From: Sneathiella chungangensis
GTDB lineage: Bacteria; Pseudomonadota; Alphaproteobacteria; Sneathiellales; Sneathiellaceae
Length of the DNA: 64,000 nt
Assembly: GCF_009882935.1 (NCBI RefSeq)
Contig: NZ_WTVA01000003.1
Coordinates: 160,715-224,714 of the forward strand
Direction: 5' to 3'
The notes under the pieces are model-generated. The model had not been told where the DNA came from and ran no database searches. It was given only the letters and a program-made list of their open reading frames with translations. Positions 59,722 to 64,000 of the stretch are shown piece by piece. The position numbers and the translations under genes are program-made. The first letter of the stretch is position 1. Each line of letters begins with the position of its first letter.

Positions 59722-59901
59722 TCAATCCGAGGCGGCATGCTGCTTCAGGAAATCGCGGATGAAACGACGGACCTCGCGCGCGGCGCTGGTGTCAAGCTCT
59801 TCGCAAAGCGCGACAAACTGATCCCGTTCCTTACCCTTGATGCGAATGATCAACTGGCTGTCTTTCCGTTCCTTCTTCTTCCGCTTTTTTTCTGCCGGCA
59901 T
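59722..59901 (-). CDS. Small ribbon-helix-helix-like DNA-binding protein
   Basis: A 59-residue protein with a basic start (KKRKKKERKD), a strand SQLIIRIKG and two helices (ERDQFVALCEELDTSAAREVRRFIRDFLKQH), the shape of ribbon-helix-helix repressors such as CopG or ParD. The ATG at 59901 has AAGGAG upstream; two earlier ATGs at 59928 and 59922 lie before that site. A 12-base palindrome just upstream may be its operator. No toxin gene is adjacent. Confidence 0.65.
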   Translation of the reverse strand: MPAEKKRKKKERKDSQLIIRIKGKERDQFVALCEELDTSAAREVRRFIRDFLKQHAASD

Positions 59902-59950
59902 GGGTAAATTTGCTCCTTGCATAGGCATGAGTGTATCGAATGCATATCGT

Positions 59951-59962
59951 ATGTATATACAT
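59951..59962. promoter_or_regulatory. 12-bp perfect palindrome before the ribbon-helix-helix gene
   Basis: ATGTATATACAT reads the same on both strands and lies 49 bases upstream of the ribbon-helix-helix start, in the AT-rich promoter area. Ribbon-helix-helix proteins commonly bind such short palindromes and repress themselves. Confidence 0.45.
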
Positions 59963-60017
59963 TTTATGTTAAAATTTTGTGACAGGCGGGACCGGTCCGC
60001 CCGCCCGGATGTGACCG

Positions 60018-61520
60018 TTATTTGTAGATCAGCGTGCCGTCGTCAAGGTCCGCCGCGGCGATGGTTTCCTTGTCGGAATAATAGTCCTGGGTATGCAGCC
60101 AGGGGTCGCGGTCGCCCTGCTTGGGCATCAGTTTCAGCGCTCGGATCAGATAACCGGCGTTGAAGTTTTCGGGATCGACAAAGGGTTTTTCGGGCATGTC
60201 CCTGTCTTCCTCCCGCAACTCCGGCACCACCATGCGCGCGCCTTTCTCAGCCATATGCTTCAACAGGCGGCAGACGAATTCCGCCACCAAGTCGGAGCGC
60301 ATGGTCCAGCTGGTGCGCAAATATCCGAATACCCAGGCCATGTTCGGGATGCCCGAGAACATGATTGCCCGGTGCGACCAGCAGTCGCCGAACTTGAGCG
60401 GCTTCCCATCGATGGTGAAGTCGATATCGCCAAGCACGCTCATATTGAAGCCGGTGGCCGAGATGATGATATCGGCCTTGAGCTCCTTGCCGGACTTGAG
60501 CAGGATGCCGTTTTCCGTGAAATGATCGATATGGTCGGTGACAACCGAGGCCTTGCCGCCCCTGATCGCCTGGAACAGATCGCCGTCGGGCACGAAGGCG
60601 ATGCGCTGCCGCCAGGGGCGGTAGCTCGGCGTGAAATGCGGGTCCACCGGCACGCTGTCGCCAAGATAGCTCTTCGCGCCCTCGATCAGTTCCTCGCGCA
60701 GTTTTTCGGGCTCCGTGAAGGAGCGGCGGGTGATTTCCTTCTGGTCAAAGAGGATTTTGCGCCGCGTGATCTCATGCACCCATTCGTCCGGCACCTCCAG
60801 CGCGCGCAGGGTTTCCGCGATCTCCTCGCGGTTGGCGCGGGCCGAGAAGAAGGTGGGGGAGCGTTGCAGCATCGTGATATGGCCGGCCTCCTCCGCCATC
60901 GCCGGGATCAGGGTCGCCGCCGTCGCGCCGGAGCCGATGACGATCACCTGCTTGCCCTTGTAGTCGAGATCCTCCGGCCAGGTTTGCGGATGGACGACAG
61001 CCCCCTTGAAATTCTCCCGCCCCGGATAGTCGGGCATATAGCCTTCGCTATGCCGGTAATAGCCCTGGCACATCCAGAGGAAATTGCATTCATACTTACG
61101 AATTACGTCGTTTTTCTTATCCAGAACCTCAAGTGACCAGCGGGCCTCCTCGCTCGACCAGCGGGCGGTTTTCACCTCGTGGTTGAAGCGGATATGGCGG
61201 CGCAGGTCGTTCTCATCCAGGCTCTCGTCGAGATAACGGAGGATCTTGTCCGCCGTCGCGATGGGCTTGTCGGTCCAGGGCTTCCATTTGAAACCGAAGG
61301 TGAAGAGATCGCTGTCCGAGCGGATGCCGGGATATTTATGGATCGCCCAGGTGCCGCCGAATGTCTCTTGCGTCTCGAGAAGGGCAAAGTTCTTTTCCGG
61401 GCAGTATTTCTGCAGATGATAGGCCGCATCGATGCCGGAAATGCCCGCCCCGATGATCAGCACGTCAAAATACTGGGTTTTACCGTCGATTTCCCGGTTG
61501 CTGTCGACCGCTGCATCCAT
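60018..61520 (-). CDS. Baeyer-Villiger-type flavin monooxygenase
   Basis: A 500-residue FAD/NADPH enzyme. The FAD loop GAGISG opens the first Rossmann fold, a second nucleotide loop GSGATAA lies near residue 195, and between them is the Baeyer-Villiger fingerprint FKGAVVHPQTW (F-x-G-x3-H-x3-W). ATGFN precedes the C-terminal part with GYLRTSWTMRSDLVAEFVCRLL, as in the EthA/MymA branch. It inserts oxygen into ketones or oxidises thioamides and sulfides. ATG at 61520 follows GAGGAGG. Divergent from a MAPEG gene. Confidence 0.93.
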   Translation of the reverse strand: MDAAVDSNREIDGKTQYFDVLIIGAGISGIDAAYHLQKYCPEKNFALLETQETFGGTWAIHKYPGIRSDSDLFTFGFKWKPWTDKPIATADKILRYLDESLDENDLRRHIRFNHEVKTARWSSEEARWSLEVLDKKNDVIRKYECNFLWMCQGYYRHSEGYMPDYPGRENFKGAVVHPQTWPEDLDYKGKQVIVIGSGATAATLIPAMAEEAGHITMLQRSPTFFSARANREEIAETLRALEVPDEWVHEITRRKILFDQKEITRRSFTEPEKLREELIEGAKSYLGDSVPVDPHFTPSYRPWRQRIAFVPDGDLFQAIRGGKASVVTDHIDHFTENGILLKSGKELKADIIISATGFNMSVLGDIDFTIDGKPLKFGDCWSHRAIMFSGIPNMAWVFGYLRTSWTMRSDLVAEFVCRLLKHMAEKGARMVVPELREEDRDMPEKPFVDPENFNAGYLIRALKLMPKQGDRDPWLHTQDYYSDKETIAAADLDDGTLIYK

Positions 61521-61666
61521 GGTCCTGCCTCCTCGTCGTCGCCTTTGGCGTTGTTGTTCTTGAAAGACAGAATACCAATCTCCACGGGCGCCGCAATAGC
61601 CAATTGCGGGCGGGTGGCACTCCATGCGATGATGCGGCCGCGTTCATTTTTCGGGGAGGGAGGCCC

Positions 61667-62143
61667 ATGAACAGTTTCACTCTGGCAAATCCGGTATTTG
61701 CCGCCTATGCGATCGCGGCGTCTCTGATGGTGTTGAAAATCATGGGGCAGGGCTGGGTGACGGTCTACCGCATGCTGAAAATCGGCGGCGGCTATGCGAG
61801 CCCCGAAGACCTGAAGGCGGGCATGATCAACAAGAACCCGCGGCCCGAGCAGCTGGAAGTCAATGATTATGTCGACCGCTCGCGGCGGATGCACCGCAAT
61901 GATCTTGAGAATATCCCGGCCTTCCTGATTGCCGGGCTTCTGTTCGTCGCGGTCGATCCGGACCTGCTGCTCGCGCAAATCCTGTTTTACGGCTTCGTCA
62001 TCTCGCGGCTGCTGCATGCCATCGCCTATGCGACGAAACAGTCCCACGAGATGCGCGCGACCTTCTATACCATCGGCAGCGTGATTGTGATTTATCTGGC
62101 AATCCATGTTCTGGTTGTGGCGATCGCCCGCGCCGCCGGATAA
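61667..62143 (+). CDS. MAPEG-family membrane protein
   Basis: A 158-residue protein of four membrane helices. The motif VDRSRRMHRNDLENIPAFLIAGLLFV is the MAPEG signature (RxxRxHxNxxEN), used by glutathione transferases and leukotriene synthases of the membrane type. It may detoxify lipid peroxides with glutathione. A GGGAGGGAGG ribosome site is very strong. It is divergent from the monooxygenase, a possible pair for oxidised compounds, which is inference. Confidence 0.9.
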   Translation: MNSFTLANPVFAAYAIAASLMVLKIMGQGWVTVYRMLKIGGGYASPEDLKAGMINKNPRPEQLEVNDYVDRSRRMHRNDLENIPAFLIAGLLFVAVDPDLLLAQILFYGFVISRLLHAIAYATKQSHEMRATFYTIGSVIVIYLAIHVLVVAIARAAG

Positions 62144-62229
62144 AACCAAGTAATTGTTGCGGAGAGGGCCGATCGTGGGGCAGTATTGACGGTCTCAATA
62201 CAATTGAACCAACAGCGGAGTAAAGAAAC

Positions 62230-62562
62230 ATGGCAGGCAAATTCGAGCTTTACAAGGACAAGGCGGGAGAATTCCGTTTCCGGCTGAAAGCGGGCAATGG
62301 CGAGGTCGTTGGCACCTCGGAAGGCTACAAGGCGAAAGCCAGCGCCGAAAATGGCATCGAATCGGTCAAGAAAAATGCCGGTGACGAAGGCCGCTACGAG
62401 TTCAAGGAAGGCAAGAACGGCAAATGGTACTTCAACCTGAAGGCCTCCAACGGCCAGGTCATCCTTGCCAGCCAGGGCTATGCCGATGAGAGCGGCGCGA
62501 AGGCCGGCACGGGCGCCGTGGGCCGCGCGGCGGACGGCGCGAAGACCGACGATCAGACCTAA
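62230..62562 (+). CDS. DUF1508 (YegP-like) double-repeat protein
   Basis: A 110-residue protein of two DUF1508 repeats: KFELYKDKAGEFRFRLKAGNGEVVGTSEGYKAKASAENGIESV (about 3-45) and RYEFKEGKNGKWYFNLKASNGQVILASQGYADESGAKAG (about 55-95). YegP proteins are widespread, small and of unknown job. The ATG follows GGAGTAAAG. It has a terminator. Single gene. Confidence 0.9.
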   Translation: MAGKFELYKDKAGEFRFRLKAGNGEVVGTSEGYKAKASAENGIESVKKNAGDEGRYEFKEGKNGKWYFNLKASNGQVILASQGYADESGAKAGTGAVGRAADGAKTDDQT

Positions 62563-62583
62563 GCGGCAGATATATCGCGAGCG

Positions 62584-62618
62584 GAGGCCGGGGGGCGAAT
62601 TTCCCGGCCTCTCTTTTT
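62584..62618 (+). terminator. Intrinsic terminator after the DUF1508 gene
   Basis: GAGGCCGGG at 62584-62592 pairs with CCCGGCCTC at 62603-62611 around a 10-base loop, followed by TC and five T (62614-62618). Confidence 0.85.
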
Positions 62619-62638
62619 GAGTGAGTGCGGGTGAACAG

Positions 62639-63067
62639 ATGACAGAGACGACGATCGAGACAACGCTGGACAGCTATTACAAGGCCCTGCAATCCGGCAA
62701 GGAAAGCGATCTTCGGGAAATTGTCGCACCGGATATCCTGGTTCAGTATCACGATGCGACAGGCTTGCTGCCCTGGGGAGGGACCTGGCAGGGGTTCGAT
62801 GCCTTCCGGACCTTCCTCTCCCATGTGGCGGAGCATCTCGTCATCGAAAATGTGGAACCGCTTGAGAGGCTGATCGCGGAGGACTCGGTGGTTGTCGTGC
62901 TGCGCGGGAGATGGCTGGCGAAGGCAACGGGACGCCGCATCGAGGCCGTCGTCAGCAATATCTTCACCATCCGGGAGGGACGCGTCGCCGGGTATCAGGT
63001 TTTCCCGGACAGTGCCGCCTTTGCCATGGCGCTGGACAGACTGGCTGTGGTAGAGGCAGGAACGTAA
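62639..63067 (+). CDS. NTF2-like (SnoaL-type) protein
   Basis: A 142-residue cone-shaped fold of the NTF2/SnoaL superfamily: IETTLDSYYKALQSGKESDLREIVAPDILVQYHD, WQGFDAFRTFLSHV and RIEAVVSNIFTIREGRVAGYQVF. Such proteins are small isomerases, dehydratases or ligand holders. The start is the ATG at 62639; a GTG 18 bases earlier is also possible, and the ribosome site is weak. It lies 31 bases before the EamA transporter and may be in one unit with it. Confidence 0.8.
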   Translation: MTETTIETTLDSYYKALQSGKESDLREIVAPDILVQYHDATGLLPWGGTWQGFDAFRTFLSHVAEHLVIENVEPLERLIAEDSVVVVLRGRWLAKATGRRIEAVVSNIFTIREGRVAGYQVFPDSAAFAMALDRLAVVEAGT

Positions 63068-63098
63068 GCCCGAATGCGGGCAGGCAGGAACAAGTGAG

Positions 63099-63947
63099 AT
63101 GGAATTACCGGTTTTTCTGATCGTGCTGCTGGCGGCGCTGCTTCATGCGTCGTGGAACGCCTTCGTCAAGATGAACGGCGATCGCGTGCTGTTCATGGCG
63201 GTGATGATGGCGGCAAGCGGGCTGATCGCCTTTGCCGTTGCCCTCTTTCTGCCGCTGCCGGCGGTGGAAAGCTGGCCCTATCTCGCGACGTCGGTCTTGA
63301 TCCATATCGGATATCAGGTGTTTTTGCTGTCGGCCTATAAATTCGGCGATTTGAGCCATGTCTACCCGCTCGCGCGCGGCTCCGCGCCCTTGATCGTTGC
63401 GCTGGTCTCGGTCTTCGTGATCGGGGAGGCGCTGGACTCGCAGGCGATGATCGCCGTGGTGATCATGGCGCTCGGGATCATGAGCCTGTCGCTCACCCGC
63501 GGGGCGCAGAAGCTCTGGAACCCGCCCGCCGTTTTCTTCGCTCTCGGCACGGGCCTGTTCATCGCCTTCTATACCCTGACCGACGGAATCGGCGCGCGCA
63601 TTGCCGGCAACGCCCATAGCTACACCGTCTGGATGATGGGGCTGCAGGGGATTCCCTTTATCGCCTATGTCCTGGCAACGCGGCGGGGGCGGGCCCTGCC
63701 GGAAATTGGCCGGGTGTGGAAAACCGCCGCCCTGATGGGGCTGATGAGCCTGACCGCCTACTGGTCGGTGATCTGGGCGATGACGGTCGCGCCGATTGCC
63801 CTTGTCGCCGCGGTCCGCGAGACGAGCATCATCTTCGCGCTGCTCTTCGGCGTCTTCTTCCTGAAAGAACGGCTGAGCCTGCTCCAGCTCGTCGCCACCT
63901 TCATGACGCTCACCGGCGTCGTGCTCCTCAAGATAAACCGGAACTGA
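63099..63947 (+). CDS. EamA-family (DMT) transporter
   Basis: A 282-residue inner-membrane carrier with ten helices in two EamA halves. Family marks are LLHASWNAFVKMNGDR in helix 1 and YPLARGSAPLIVALVSVFVIGEAL at the end of the first half, with VRETSIIFALLFGVFFLKERLSLLQL at the end of the second. Members export amino acids, sugars or metabolites. It follows the NTF2-like gene by 31 bases. The exported compound is unknown. Confidence 0.92.
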   Translation: MELPVFLIVLLAALLHASWNAFVKMNGDRVLFMAVMMAASGLIAFAVALFLPLPAVESWPYLATSVLIHIGYQVFLLSAYKFGDLSHVYPLARGSAPLIVALVSVFVIGEALDSQAMIAVVIMALGIMSLSLTRGAQKLWNPPAVFFALGTGLFIAFYTLTDGIGARIAGNAHSYTVWMMGLQGIPFIAYVLATRRGRALPEIGRVWKTAALMGLMSLTAYWSVIWAMTVAPIALVAAVRETSIIFALLFGVFFLKERLSLLQLVATFMTLTGVVLLKINRN

Positions 63948-64000
63948 CGCGCGCAGAAATGCCGGACGGAAATTCCCGCCCGGCATCGCGCCTGTTGCCG

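Noticed and set aside
59722-59901. A toxin-antitoxin pair with the ribbon-helix-helix protein as antitoxin.
   Set aside because: No toxin-like ORF lies next to it; neighbours are a monooxygenase and small basic proteins.

Overview
The window is chromosomal DNA from a GC-rich alphaproteobacterium. Supporting signs are a split three-gene pntAA-pntAB-pntB transhydrogenase preceded by the tiny aa3-type oxidase subunit IV, a COQ9 homologue next to a deformylase and rpsU, two DUF465 (YdcH-like) genes, TIGR02444, purEK, and class Ia nrdAB with NrdR-like boxes. The genus cannot be fixed by reading. No tRNA, rRNA, CRISPR array, transposase, integrase or prophage was seen.

Layout. 1-6.3 kb: end of a nucleotide-sugar epimerase, two hotdog thioesterases, an M3 oligopeptidase and the transhydrogenase operon, closed by a clear terminator. 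6.3-8.2 kb: small lipoproteins in AT-richer DNA and a PPOX flavoprotein. 8.2-15.8 kb: cytochrome b561, then a sensory block of a chemoreceptor, a stand-alone Cache-like periplasmic protein and two paralogous CHASE-like/PAS histidine kinases. 16-19 kb: merF with a GDCCxC protein, a membrane gene bracketed by a 38-bp direct repeat, an AT-rich pocket with a frameshifted small membrane gene, and a divergent HTH/MmyB-type regulator with a membrane protein. 20-26.5 kb: rpsU, deformylase, COQ9, an AT-rich insertion, a BCCT transporter, a MaoC dehydratase and a TorF-like porin. 26.7-34.7 kb: TPR-methyltransferase, SulP transporter, a probable halohydrin dehalogenase, purE-purK, a diguanylate cyclase, DUF465 and TIGR02444. 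34.7-42.4 kb: two paralogous Cys-rich exported proteins (one needing a frameshift), ubiX, DUF465, nrdAB, and an AT-rich AIPR phage-defence gene cut by one in-frame stop. 42.4-46.5 kb: PhzF, LysR, cupin, a metallo-beta-lactamase-fold enzyme and small proteins. 46.9-56.9 kb: a nucleotide-signalling district with three class III nucleotidyl cyclases (fused to an alpha/beta hydrolase, to TPRs, or to GAF and paired with a truncated haemoglobin), two MFS transporters, and TetR and HxlR regulators. 56.9-64 kb: amidohydrolase, GFA protein, a cluster of very basic small proteins, a Baeyer-Villiger-type monooxygenase, MAPEG, DUF1508, an NTF2-like protein and an EamA transporter.

The observations most worth following are: an Arg-rich 21-codon leader ORF followed by an intrinsic terminator in front of a Bcr/CflA-type drug exporter (52.8-52.95 kb), which looks like a ribosome-stalling attenuator; the halohydrin dehalogenase signature at 30.4 kb; the truncated haemoglobin/GAF-cyclase gene pair; the AIPR gene with a single nonsense codon; and the Cys-rich paralogue whose signal peptide is reached only by a -1 shift at a T7 tract. 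Start sites were chosen by reading Shine-Dalgarno spacing and family length; no database or folding program was run.
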